Source of the DNA: Hyphomicrobiales bacterium | GTDB taxonomy: Bacteria; Pseudomonadota; Alphaproteobacteria; Rhizobiales; Kaistiaceae | DNA: 64,000 nt | NCBI GenBank assembly: GCA_017305635.1 | Contig: JAFKKF010000009.1 | Span: 124,001-188,000, forward strand | Reading direction: 5' to 3' | Shown here: positions 1 to 7,401 of the stretch, one piece after another | Layout: every line of letters begins with the position of its first letter | Numbering within the stretch: the stretch's first letter is position 1 | Made by a program: the position numbers and the translations under genes | Notes under the pieces: model-generated | What the model was told of the DNA's origin: nothing | What the model saw: the letters and a program-made list of their open reading frames with translations, nothing else | Databases searched by the model: none

Positions 1-48
1 CTTGCCGGACAAGTCTCCGCGGCCCCGGCCGAGGAGGAGGGATCGTGA
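1..48 (+). CDS. C-terminal end of an upstream gene (partial)
   Basis: The first reading frame is open from the window start and ends at a TGA at 46-48, giving a 15-residue tail (LAGQVSAAPAEEEGS). The TGA overlaps the GTG start of the next gene as GTGA, an arrangement seen several more times in this window for co-translated genes. Only the tail is visible, so no function can be given. The frame could be open by chance, because 45 bases is short; the overlap is the main support. Confidence 0.4.
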   Translation, partial: LAGQVSAAPAEEEGS

Positions 49-539
49 CACAGTCCGTCGACCCGCCTTCCGCTTTGATTGCCGGTACGTCGGCGCGCGG
101 GAGCAAAACCACGCAATCGATCACCGAACTTCTCGCTGAATTCGAGGCGGGCGAGAAAGCGGTCTCCGACTTCTACGCCGGGCCGGCCGACCCGGGCGTC
201 AAGCTCGCCGTCGCCGTGGAGCGGGGCGACGACGAAACGGCCTCTGAATTCATCGCGGCGGGCGCGGATGTCAATGTCCTGAGCGGCGGCCGGTTGCCTC
301 TCATTCATCAGGCGATCGGCCTTGGCCATCGACGCATCGTCGACGCGATATTGGCCAGCGGCAGGTGCGACCTCACCGCCCGCGATTTTGAGGGCCGTCT
401 TGCCAGCGACGTTGCCGCCAGGGTCACCCGTGACATGGATCTCGCGGAGCGCCTTGCCGAAGAGCAGGCGCGCCAGTTCCGTGATCGGAACCTCGATCCA
501 CGCCGCCCGGACAATCCCGATTACGGGAACTGGCCCTGA
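45..539 (+). CDS. Small ankyrin-repeat protein
   Basis: This 164-residue soluble protein has no signal peptide. Residues about 50-130 read as two to three ankyrin repeats: 'VAVERGDDETASEFIAAGAD' is followed by a 'LPLIHQAIGLGH' repeat start and a 'SGRCDLTARDFEG' turn. Ankyrin repeats are protein-binding modules, so a partner-binding role is likely, but the partner is unknown. The GTG start is supported by a strong GAGGAGGAGG ribosome-binding site 4 bases upstream and by overlap with the stop of the preceding frame. It runs convergently with the coupling-protein gene, with only 2 bases between the two stop codons. It may be cargo of the mobile segment. Confidence 0.75.
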   Translation: MTQSVDPPSALIAGTSARGSKTTQSITELLAEFEAGEKAVSDFYAGPADPGVKLAVAVERGDDETASEFIAAGADVNVLSGGRLPLIHQAIGLGHRRIVDAILASGRCDLTARDFEGRLASDVAARVTRDMDLAERLAEEQARQFRDRNLDPRRPDNPDYGNWP

Positions 540-541
540 TC

Positions 542-2122
542 CTATCCGGCACCCTGCGGCGGCAACGCGGCCCGGATGGGACCGTGCGGATCGAAATACT
601 CCGCCCGCTGCAGGATCATCGGGTCGAACCCCGCCCAGATCACAAGCTGCCGCTTGAACGGGTCGCTGCGCGCGAACAGGCGCCCGATCTCGTCGGGTGC
701 CAGCAGGTCGTGGAGCTCCGTCACTTCGCTGCGGCCAGACAATCCATGCTGATGCTGGTCGGGCGCGACTTCGCCCTCGCGCGCGACGGCGATGCGCGTC
801 TTGCCAAGGCGCCTTGAAATGTACTCCGTCGTCGTCACGTCGTTGTTCCCGAAGAACTGAAGCACGCCGGCGTTGGCGGCAAAGCTCTCCCACCGGTCGC
901 CGTAAAGCGCCTTGCCCTGACCCCAGTCCTGCAGGATGACCCAGAGTTTGACGTCGAAGCTCGCGATCTGCCCCGCCGCGTCCTGCAGCTGGCGCATGAA
1001 GCCGAGCACCGGGAATTCATCGAGGCACACCAGCACCGGCGCGGCCGGCACTGTCTTCTCGCGCTCCATCGCGTCGAGGAGCTGGTTGATGAAGATACGA
1101 AGCCAGCGGCTGCACGCGCCCATCCGCGTTGCCGGAAGGCACAGGTAGACGGTGACGCCCTTGGGGTCGCGCTTCAGGTCGGCGAGGTTGAATCCGTGCC
1201 CGCCCAAGACCTGGCGCATCGCGCGGTAGTCCAGAAAGCGCGTGTGCCGCCGCACTGTCGAGAGCACGCCGGCCTGCTCGTTGCGGCCCTTCTCGTAGAA
1301 GTCGCGGGCAGCCGCCTCGATTGCGGCGCCGATATCAGCGGTGCCGTCAACGTTTGAGAGCCGCTCCGCGTTGCCGAGCATGTCCTGCTCGACCGCAAAC
1401 GCTGGCTCCTCGTCTTCGGCAGCCGCACTGCCCGGCACCTCGGTCAGGGCCGCGTTGATGAGGCCGCGCACCGTCAGCAGCGTGCGGCGCTTGTCGTACC
1501 GCGGGCTGGTCGCAACGTGCAGGATCAACCCTTCAATGAAGTTCCGGGCCGACTCATCCCAGTGTGGGTCCTTCTCCTGTCCGGTGGTCGCGACGAGCGC
1601 GTCGGCGATCAGCCCGGCGTCCTCGATGATCGTCGCGCTTTCGGGCGTCAGCACCGCAAGCGGATTGTACGAAGCGCGATAGGCGCGGACGCTCGGATCG
1701 GCGTAGCCGAAGGGATCGAGGACGAAGACCTTCTGGCCGAGCGCCGCGCGCCGCGCCGCCGTCTTGCTGGCGAGCTCGGCCTTCGGGTCGGTCGCCAGTA
1801 CGCTGCCGCGATAGAACAGCAGGTTGTTGATGACAGTGATTGACTTGCCGGCCCGCGACCCGGCGACGGTGAGGATGTGGCGGTTATCCTCGATCCCGAT
1901 CAACTTGTCGTGCAGCGCGCCGACAAGGATCTTCTTGCCCGGACGCGACGGATCGTACGCGAGCACATCGCGCTCGAGCACCAGCGCCGGCGATTGCCAG
2001 CGCGCCTGCGGCAAGCGCTGCGTCTTTAGAAAGCGCGACTCCAGCCCGCGCGGAATCTGCTTCGTGAACGCTTCAAGAAAGCGCTCATGATCCGGCGCGG
2101 CGGTGGCGCTTCTCCCGCTCAT
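542..2122 (-). CDS. TraG/VirD4-family type IV coupling ATPase
   Basis: Coupling proteins bring the relaxase-DNA complex to a type IV secretion channel and power DNA transfer. The 526-residue product has a Walker A motif GSRAGKS at about 88-94, the family ATDPKAE segment near 110, a Walker B motif VLVCLDEF near 363-370 and a later 'LWVILQDWGQ' sensor-like stretch. Unlike typical VirD4/TraG proteins it has no N-terminal membrane segments. The ATG at 2122 is preferred over a TTG two codons earlier because GGGGAT lies 5 bases before it. It probably works with the relaxase at 5588 and a secretion channel encoded elsewhere. Confidence 0.9.
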   Translation of the reverse strand: MSGRSATAAPDHERFLEAFTKQIPRGLESRFLKTQRLPQARWQSPALVLERDVLAYDPSRPGKKILVGALHDKLIGIEDNRHILTVAGSRAGKSITVINNLLFYRGSVLATDPKAELASKTAARRAALGQKVFVLDPFGYADPSVRAYRASYNPLAVLTPESATIIEDAGLIADALVATTGQEKDPHWDESARNFIEGLILHVATSPRYDKRRTLLTVRGLINAALTEVPGSAAAEDEEPAFAVEQDMLGNAERLSNVDGTADIGAAIEAAARDFYEKGRNEQAGVLSTVRRHTRFLDYRAMRQVLGGHGFNLADLKRDPKGVTVYLCLPATRMGACSRWLRIFINQLLDAMEREKTVPAAPVLVCLDEFPVLGFMRQLQDAAGQIASFDVKLWVILQDWGQGKALYGDRWESFAANAGVLQFFGNNDVTTTEYISRRLGKTRIAVAREGEVAPDQHQHGLSGRSEVTELHDLLAPDEIGRLFARSDPFKRQLVIWAGFDPMILQRAEYFDPHGPIRAALPPQGAG

Positions 2123-2770
2123 CGGCAATCCCCAACCCTACACCTGCAGGATATGTCCCGGATGTTGGACGTCCAAGAGGGATCGCCTCCCGCGCGCCTC
2201 GCCGTTTCTATCCGCCACAGGCACTCTCTTCCGTCCTGCACATCTTCATCGCGTGGGCCTCGGTCTGCGCTCGTCATTGCGGCGGCGGTCGCAAGCCGTC
2301 CTTGCCGTCCGCGGCAGTGGAGGCAGCATTGAATCTGCCGCGCGACCCGTCTGTTCGTCCTGCCGGTCTGTCTCATCGGCGTTCCCGGTCCGGGCAAAAA
2401 GGTGGGGCCGTTGGGCCGTTCGTCGCGAGCCATCGGCCTGCGATCACCGCTGTCCTGTGTGGCGCAGCGCTGGTTTCGAAAGAGAATGACGCACGTTCAG
2501 GTTTGCCGGACGTTGTCCATTTTGCTCTTTCCGTTCGGTCTGCCGGGCCTTGCTCATCAATCACGTCCTTTTTCTGCCGACCCTGCATCCGGCCGCCCGC
2601 TTGCGCCAAATCGACCTCTTCGCGGTGGAAATTCGCTCCCGTGTCCTCGCTGCGCTGCGGGCCGCGCCAGTCGCTCTTTCCAGATTTGGCCGCGTTCGGA
2701 CTCGGCTGCCTTGGGTAACGGCAAAGGCCGTGATGGGCACGGCCCCAAGAGCAAACGAAAGGAAACGAAA
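2123..2770. other. 648-base non-coding stretch between divergent genes
   Basis: The stretch separates the minus-strand coupling gene from the plus-strand SSB-tail gene, so it should hold both promoters. Several overlapping open frames exist on both strands, but none has a good ribosome-binding site or recognisable protein features, and they look like chance frames in GC-rich DNA. I see no RNA gene or clear repeat in it. An AAAGGA ribosome-binding site lies at its right end before the ATG at 2771. Confidence 0.5.
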
Positions 2771-3079
2771 ATGTCCACTAAGTCCAAGCAAACTGCGAAG
2801 CAGCGTCCGGTCGAAACCATCCGCGATGGCGCCATCAAGGCGGCGATCTGGCGGAACGAAAGCGAGAACGGCGTTTTCCACGGCGTCACCTTCTCCCGGA
2901 CCTACAAGAACGGCGAAGGCGACCTGCAGGATACGAACAGCTACTCGGGCACGCAGCTCCTGCGCCTCGCGCGCCTGGCCGGCAAGGCCTACGACCGCGC
3001 GGCCAAGCTGACCAAGGAGGCGCGGGCCAACGACAACCCGGATGCGGAAGTCGAAACCGACGACGAAATCCCGTTCTAA
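2771..3079 (+). CDS. Small protein with SSB-like acidic C-terminal tip
   Basis: The 102-residue protein has a Lys-rich start, a compact central region (about 15-75, with 'AAIWRNESENGVFHGVTFSRTYKNG' character split over strands and then 'GTQLLRLARLAGKAYDRAAKL') and an acidic tail ending ETDDEIPF. In bacterial single-stranded DNA-binding protein the last residues, DDDIPF, recruit repair and replication enzymes. The ending here is nearly the same, although the body does not look like an ordinary OB-fold SSB. I infer a role with single-stranded DNA or DNA-processing partners during transfer. The ATG has AAAGGA 7 bases upstream, and a strong terminator follows the stop. Confidence 0.7.
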   Translation: MSTKSKQTAKQRPVETIRDGAIKAAIWRNESENGVFHGVTFSRTYKNGEGDLQDTNSYSGTQLLRLARLAGKAYDRAAKLTKEARANDNPDAEVETDDEIPF

Positions 3080-3093
3080 GGCGGGGTCGTCAA

Positions 3094-3127
3094 GAGGGGG
3101 CGCGCCCGGCGCCCCCTCTCTCTTTTT
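3094..3127 (+). terminator. Rho-independent terminator after the SSB-tail gene
   Basis: A perfect 10-base-pair stem (GAGGGGGCGC with GCGCCCCCTC) encloses a 5-base loop and is followed by TCTCTTTTT. It starts 15 bases after the stop of the gene at 2771-3079, so that gene is probably transcribed alone. Confidence 0.9.
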
Positions 3128-3178
3128 GCCGTGCCAAGAGGCACCGACACGGCGATCAAGAACGGTGCATCGTCCGTA

Positions 3179-3379
3179 TCAGGGGCGCGGGCCGAAGCTG
3201 CCCGGCCGGGGGCCGGCGAGCGCCCGCCGGATCGCCTGCTGGTTGACGTGCGCGGCGCGCAGGTCGGGCGAGTCTTCAGCAAGGGTCGGCAGCTCCTGCG
3301 CGATCCGGCGCAGCGCCGCTTCCAGCTCGGGCCTGGTCATCGTCGCCAGTTCGTAAGGGGTCAGCACTCTCATCTTCAT
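3179..3379 (-). CDS. Small hypothetical protein (66 aa)
   Basis: A short frame whose ATG at 3379 follows AAAGGAGA, an almost ideal ribosome-binding site. The product begins MKMRVLTPYELATMTRPELE and is mostly helical, with a Pro/Gly tail. The 'TPYELATMTRPELEAALRRI' stretch resembles the short helical starts of small plasmid-borne proteins, but I do not recognise the family. It lies between the SSB-tail gene (convergent) and the SprT-like gene (same strand), so it is probably part of the mobile-element backbone. Confidence 0.6.
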   Translation of the reverse strand: MKMRVLTPYELATMTRPELEAALRRIAQELPTLAEDSPDLRAAHVNQQAIRRALAGPRPGSFGPRP

Positions 3380-3789
3380 TCTCCTTTTCCTTCGGCCGCG
3401 ACCGCCGCAGCCTTGACGGCCGCCGCTTGCGCCCTCCGTCCGGCGGGCTGCACCTGCCGCAGGCAGGCCGAAACGGTGAGAGAAGGAATCCGCTTGCGGA
3501 TTTGCAGGCATGAAAGCCGGCGATGGCGCCGGATGGCCCAACGCAAGGACGCGCAGGGCGCGGACAGGAAGGAAAAGCAGAAGATGGAATTGACGCTGAT
3601 CCCGCAGAACGATCGGGACTATGACCGGCCCGCGGAAAGCGGCGTCGGCACCGACAGGGGGATACCGTCTGGTGGGCTTTGAAGGATTCGCCCGACCGTA
3701 CCGGCGTCCGGCGGACCGGCAAAAAGGGACCCGGCCGCGCTTTGGCGGGGCCGGGCCATCCTAGGGGTGGGTGGGCGGGAGTCTTCGGT
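3380..3789. other. 410 bases with no convincing gene
   Basis: The stretch lies upstream of the 66-residue gene and downstream of the SprT-like gene. A 32-codon plus-strand frame (3584-3682, starting MELTLIPQNDRD) has a fair AAGGA upstream but is too short to assert. The left part should carry the promoter of the 66-residue gene. The right end holds the terminator listed separately. Confidence 0.4.
3721..3757 (-). terminator. Terminator of the SprT-like gene
   Basis: Read on the minus strand, a GC-only hairpin with arms near GGCCCGGCCCCGC and GCGCGGCCGGGTCC (slightly imperfect) is followed by CTTTTTGCC. It lies about 30 bases beyond the stop at 3790. Confidence 0.75.
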
Positions 3790-4527
3790 CTAGTCGGTCT
3801 GCACCAGCGCGACCGGCTGGTCGTGGGCGAGGCAGCCGCCCTTCTGGCCGTCCTTGCCCCAGAATGCGGTGTCGCAGCCGGGGGTCGGGCAGACATACTT
3901 GAACTTGCGCCCGCTGTTCGAATCCGCCTTCGGAACGCTTTCGCCCTCGTTCTCGCCCGCCACCGCGGGAGCGGGCTCGTGGATCGCCCATGAAAAGACG
4001 AAACCCTCGCTGGCCTTCTTCGCCATCAGCCGCTCGAAGCGGCCGCCCGGGATGACGGAGAGCGTCACCCGCTCGCCGGTCTCCTTGTCGGGCTCTCCCT
4101 CGCGGTGGACCTGGATGCCGCGCTCCTTCAGCCCGGCGGCATAGTCGCGGTCGTGATAGTTGGCGCGCGACACCTTGGCCTGGCGCAGATGCTCCATCAG
4201 GCCGACGAGATCGAGGCAAACGGCGCGGTAGTCCGCCTGTTTCACCCGTGCCGGGTTCAGCGCGAACCCCGGGCGCGTCGTGCCGGTCCGGTGGTCGACC
4301 TTGCACGGGATATAGTGGCCAAAGCCCTTCAGCTTGCTATCGAAGGTGATGAGCGGCAGCGGCAGCGCGCCGCCATACAGGTGCTTGCCCAGGAATTCGA
4401 CGACGGCGATGATCTCGCCATAATATTCCCGGGTCGGGTTCAGCGCCCGGTCATCGACCGCGGCGCCTTTTTCGGAATGTCCATTCCGATCCGCCGCCTG
4501 CTGCGGCGCAGAATTTGTAATGTCCAT
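3790..4527 (-). CDS. Degenerate SprT-like protein with C-terminal zinc ribbon
   Basis: The 245-residue protein resembles the SprT-like metallopeptidase relatives carried by plasmids and phages: 'LPLPLITFDSKLKGFGHYIP' at about 55-75, the helix that normally holds HExxH at 104-116, and 'YHDRDYAAGLKERG' at about 124. The zinc motif is broken, with GLMEH at 109-113 in place of HExxH, so peptidase activity is doubtful. C213, C218, C232 and H235 form a plausible zinc ribbon. I chose ATG 4527, which follows AAAGGGA; an in-frame GTG at 4557 would add 10 residues. The gene is transcribed away from the putative oriT region. Confidence 0.65.
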   Translation of the reverse strand: MDITNSAPQQAADRNGHSEKGAAVDDRALNPTREYYGEIIAVVEFLGKHLYGGALPLPLITFDSKLKGFGHYIPCKVDHRTGTTRPGFALNPARVKQADYRAVCLDLVGLMEHLRQAKVSRANYHDRDYAAGLKERGIQVHREGEPDKETGERVTLSVIPGGRFERLMAKKASEGFVFSWAIHEPAPAVAGENEGESVPKADSNSGRKFKYVCPTPGCDTAFWGKDGQKGGCLAHDQPVALVQTD

Positions 4528-4739
4528 GACGAAGCGTCCCTTTCGGTTTGCGCTCACGTCATGTCATGTGGCCCCGTATGCCTGGCGCTTCCTCGCGCCT
4601 TCCTCGCTTTGTGCTTTCCTGGACTTCCTCTGTAATGTACATTTCAAATATCAGGATGTACTTACTCATCCTTAAGTTGTTATTTACATAATCTTCGTAT
4701 ACTCAAGATTAGGGCGGGTTCCGCCATTCCAGTTCTTTA

Positions 4740-4773
4740 CAAGGTGTGCGCGGGTAGTACCGCGCTCACCTTG
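4740..4773. repeat. 14-bp inverted repeat in the putative oriT region
   Basis: Arms CAAGGTGTGCGCGG (4740-4753) and CCGCGCTCACCTTG (4760-4773) match with one mismatch around a 6-base loop GTAGTA. Inverted repeats of this size next to the nick site are usual relaxase-recognition features; a protein-binding or transcript-hairpin role is the alternative. Confidence 0.7.
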
Positions 4774-4796
4774 CGGGGGGACTTCCAGTCCCCCGC
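4773..4796. repeat. G/C-run hairpin abutting the 14-bp inverted repeat
   Basis: GCGGGGGGAC (4773-4782) pairs with GTCCCCCGC (4788-4796), with one extra G, around TTCCA. It directly abuts the preceding repeat, so the two could form a double cruciform or sequential RNA hairpins. Confidence 0.6.
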
Positions 4797-4860
4797 GGAC
4801 CCCCCTCGGAAATCCCTAGGCTCACGCCGCGCTTTGGCGCGCCGTTCGCCAAGGGATTAG

Positions 4861-4906
4861 TCAGCCGAACACTCACGTTCCGGGGCATCGAGCCCCGGCC
4901 GGCTGA
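4861..4906. repeat. Two-tier hairpin upstream of the mobilization operon
   Basis: An inner perfect stem CCGGGGC/GCCCCGG (4880-4886 with 4892-4898, loop ATCGA) sits inside an outer perfect stem TCAGCCG/CGGCTGA (4861-4867 with 4900-4906). It lies about 360 bases before the accessory mobilization gene, so it could be part of oriT or a leader structure. Confidence 0.55.
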
Positions 4907-5264
4907 AGGCACCGTATCCGCCGGTGCATGGCGGCGCAGGAGACTTCGCCTCTCCCTGGACCCATGGAGCAATGGGCCTTCGGCGCCCCTTGCATCCCTC
5001 GACCGGTGGTTCGGCACCGGCTTCGACCGGAAGGGCGATGTCGCTCTCCCTCCGGACTCCCATCGACCGGGACTGCCCGCGTCCCGGCCCGCGGCCAGGG
5101 ATGAATTCGCCTCCCCTGGACCCTGGACTTGGGGACTTCCGCTTTCCCAAGGCCCCACGGCCAAGAGCTCCCGCGCTCCTGGACCACCGATGGCGCTGCG
5201 GCGGTGCGACATACGGCGAGGAACGGGCGAGGCGCCCTTGCGCGCCAGCCCACAGCTAAAGGAC

Positions 5265-5591
5265 ATGACCGAGGAGACCGACAAGCGACCTGCGCCTATC
5301 TCCTACCGGCCGCCAAAGGGCCGGGAGGCGGAATTTGCCGCGCTTGTCGCAGCCTCCGGTCTGTCCACCAACGCCTTCATCACCGACCGCGTCTTCCGCG
5401 AACGCCGCCGCGATCCGGCCCAGCGCCAAGAGCTCGCCCTGCTGCTCAAAGAGGCCGCCGACATCAGCGACGGGCTTCACGGCATCGCCCTGGCCGGCAC
5501 CGGCCACAGCACGCTCGAGATCGAGGCCCTTCACGCGAGGCTCAGCCGGATTCGCGCCGGGCTCCTCATCATGATGGGGCGCAAGCCGTGA
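5265..5591 (+). CDS. MobC-like accessory mobilization protein
   Basis: The 108-residue soluble protein is basic and helical, with 'RPPKGREAEFAALVAASGLS' followed by 'TNAFITDRVF', the pattern of plasmid MobC/ribbon-helix-helix accessory proteins that bind oriT and help the relaxase open the DNA. AAAGGA lies 4 bases before the ATG. Its TGA overlaps the GTG of the relaxase gene (GTGA), so the two are almost certainly co-translated, as is usual for MobC and relaxase pairs. Confidence 0.75.
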   Translation: MTEETDKRPAPISYRPPKGREAEFAALVAASGLSTNAFITDRVFRERRRDPAQRQELALLLKEAADISDGLHGIALAGTGHSTLEIEALHARLSRIRAGLLIMMGRKP

Positions 5592-7387
5592 TCCCCTTCG
5601 CCTCGCAGCGCGATGACGGACAGGAGCTTGCCGCGCACCTTGCCAACGCCTTCGACAACGAGAATGTCGAGATCCACGAGGTGCGCGGCGCTGTCGCCCG
5701 CGACCTGTCCGGTGCCTTTGCCGAATGGGAGGCGCAGGCCCGGGCGCTGACCCGCTGCCAGCAGGAGCTTTGCAGCCTCTCGATCAACCCTGACGAATGG
5801 CAGGGCCGGCTCACCCGCGAGCAGTATCTCGACTATGTTGAGCGCGCCGAGAAGATGCTAGGGCTCGAAGGCCAGCCGCGCGCCATCATCTTCCATCACA
5901 AGCAGGACCGGCTCGGCCGCATGCGCGAGCACTGCCATGTGGTCTGGTCGCGGGTCGATGCCGAGAACCGCCGCGCCGTGCCGCTCTCCTTCTTCAAGGT
6001 CAAGCTGATGACCGCGACGCGCGAGTTTGCCCGCGATCACGGTCTTGCGCTGCCGGACGGCTATCGCCGCCACGAAGAGAAGGAATGGCACAAGAACCGG
6101 CAGCTCTCCCGCTACGACTCGATCAAGCAGAAGGAGACCGGCATCACGCACGAGGAGCGGATCGCCGCGATCACCGACGCCTGGAAGCGCAGTGACAGCG
6201 GCAGGGCCTTCGTCAACGCCGTCGAAGAGCTCGGCTACGTGCTCGCGGTGGGCGATAACGGCAGCCGGCCGGTGCTCGTCGACATCTATGGTCACACGAC
6301 CGCGCTGCAGCGGCTCATCGACGTGAAGGACGTCCGGACCCGGCAGATCCGTGAATTCCTCGGGCCGGACTACGCGCCCGAGCATCTTCCGACGGTCGAT
6401 GAGGCCAAGGCGCCTGCCGCACAGCATCGCAAGGCGATCGACGCCTTTGAGAAGGCCCGCACCGAGAGCGAGCAGGGGGAGCGCCTCATCGCCGATCAGG
6501 CCGAGCGCCGCGGCAAGCTGGAGGCCGAAGCCGCGACCCTTGCCCGGATGCAGGGCAAGGAGCGGTCCGTGCTTGCCGACGCTCAGCTCGAAGCGCGCCG
6601 GGCTCTGCGCGCAGCATACCTTGCCGATGTCCGGCGCATCCGCGCCAGCCGGGCGCTTCACCGGCCGACGGGTCTTGCCGCCTTTCTTGGCAAGGTCACC
6701 GGCGTCGCGCTCATCACGAGGAAGGTGCAGCGCTATCAGGACGGCCGCCGGTTCACCGCCTATCGGAACCGTAAGGACGAGCTCGCCGCCTCGCAGCGCG
6801 GTGAGCGTCAGCTTCTCGTTCGCCGACAGGAGCTGGAAGCGGCCGATGTCCGCCGCCGTCTCCGCGGGCTTGTCGCGATCGAGAAGAAGGAGCGCGAGTC
6901 ACTCGCTCTTGCGCGCACGGGGAACGCGCGCCGAAATTTCAACCGCCGCCATGAGCACATGCCGACCTTTGGCCTTGACCTCAAGCCGCGCGGGCGCAAG
7001 GACGCGCCTCACAAGGCGAAGAACCGCTACATCTCCCCGCTGGCGCGCGAGCTTGCCGAGGCGGCGAAGGAGCGCCCGGCGTCCCGCCCGGTTCGTCTTG
7101 GCGAAGAGTTCACCCGGGCTTCGCGCGGGGAGAGCGGCGAAGGCGACAGCAGTGGCACCGCGTCCGGCGCGCTGCAGGGTGCACCGGCGCCGCACATGGA
7201 AGCGCCCCCGACACCTGACTTCGACCTGACCGATGAATTCCGGCGCGCCGCCGATCCGAACAACACCGCGGGCGGCGGGAGCGGCGGCCCTGGCAACCCA
7301 CCCGAAACGGGGCCGGAGAATGACGGCCCGCGAGGCCCACAGCGCCCGCGGCGGACCCGCAAACGCGATTTTGATCGGGGACGATAA
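5588..7387 (+). CDS. Relaxase/mobilization nuclease
   Basis: Relaxases nick oriT, stay attached to the 5' end and pilot the strand into the recipient. The 599-residue protein has the metal-binding region 'IFHHKQDRLGRMREHCHVVW', with H103/H104 and the H115-C-H117 pair, followed by 'SRVDAENRRAVPLSF'. The nuclease domain spans about 1-160, a helical charged region follows to about 460, and the C-terminus is Gly/Pro-rich and basic, ending RRTRKRDFDRGR. The GTG start at 5588 is chosen for its overlap with the upstream stop. The layout resembles relaxases of alphaproteobacterial plasmids and mobilizable islands. I cannot identify the catalytic Tyr with certainty. Confidence 0.9.
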   Translation: MIPFASQRDDGQELAAHLANAFDNENVEIHEVRGAVARDLSGAFAEWEAQARALTRCQQELCSLSINPDEWQGRLTREQYLDYVERAEKMLGLEGQPRAIIFHHKQDRLGRMREHCHVVWSRVDAENRRAVPLSFFKVKLMTATREFARDHGLALPDGYRRHEEKEWHKNRQLSRYDSIKQKETGITHEERIAAITDAWKRSDSGRAFVNAVEELGYVLAVGDNGSRPVLVDIYGHTTALQRLIDVKDVRTRQIREFLGPDYAPEHLPTVDEAKAPAAQHRKAIDAFEKARTESEQGERLIADQAERRGKLEAEAATLARMQGKERSVLADAQLEARRALRAAYLADVRRIRASRALHRPTGLAAFLGKVTGVALITRKVQRYQDGRRFTAYRNRKDELAASQRGERQLLVRRQELEAADVRRRLRGLVAIEKKERESLALARTGNARRNFNRRHEHMPTFGLDLKPRGRKDAPHKAKNRYISPLARELAEAAKERPASRPVRLGEEFTRASRGESGEGDSSGTASGALQGAPAPHMEAPPTPDFDLTDEFRRAADPNNTAGGGSGGPGNPPETGPENDGPRGPQRPRRTRKRDFDRGR

Positions 7388-7401
7388 CGGAGGACAAGCC
7401 G

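Larger units (their letters stand above)
4558..5264. other. Structured non-coding region, candidate oriT region
   Basis: This gap separates the divergent SprT-like and mobilization genes. It contains the only strongly AT-rich patch of the mobilization block (about 4630-4715), a 10-base palindrome AATGTACATT at 4634-4643, three hairpins listed separately, and several copies of a CCTGGACC word between 4950 and 5190. The 4651-4658 segment reads CATCCTGA on the minus strand, close to the YATCCTGY nick-site core known for RP4/VirD2-type relaxases. Position beside the relaxase operon and the AT-rich flank fit an origin of transfer, but this is inference. Confidence 0.5.

Noticed and set aside
2302-2718. 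Plus-strand frame in the gap after the coupling gene
   Set aside because: No ribosome-binding site, no recognisable domain, and it is crossed by several equal-length frames on both strands.
4950-5190. Possible CRISPR array from repeated CCTGGACC words
   Set aside because: Spacing and repeat length are irregular and the word is only about 8 bases; there are no cas genes.
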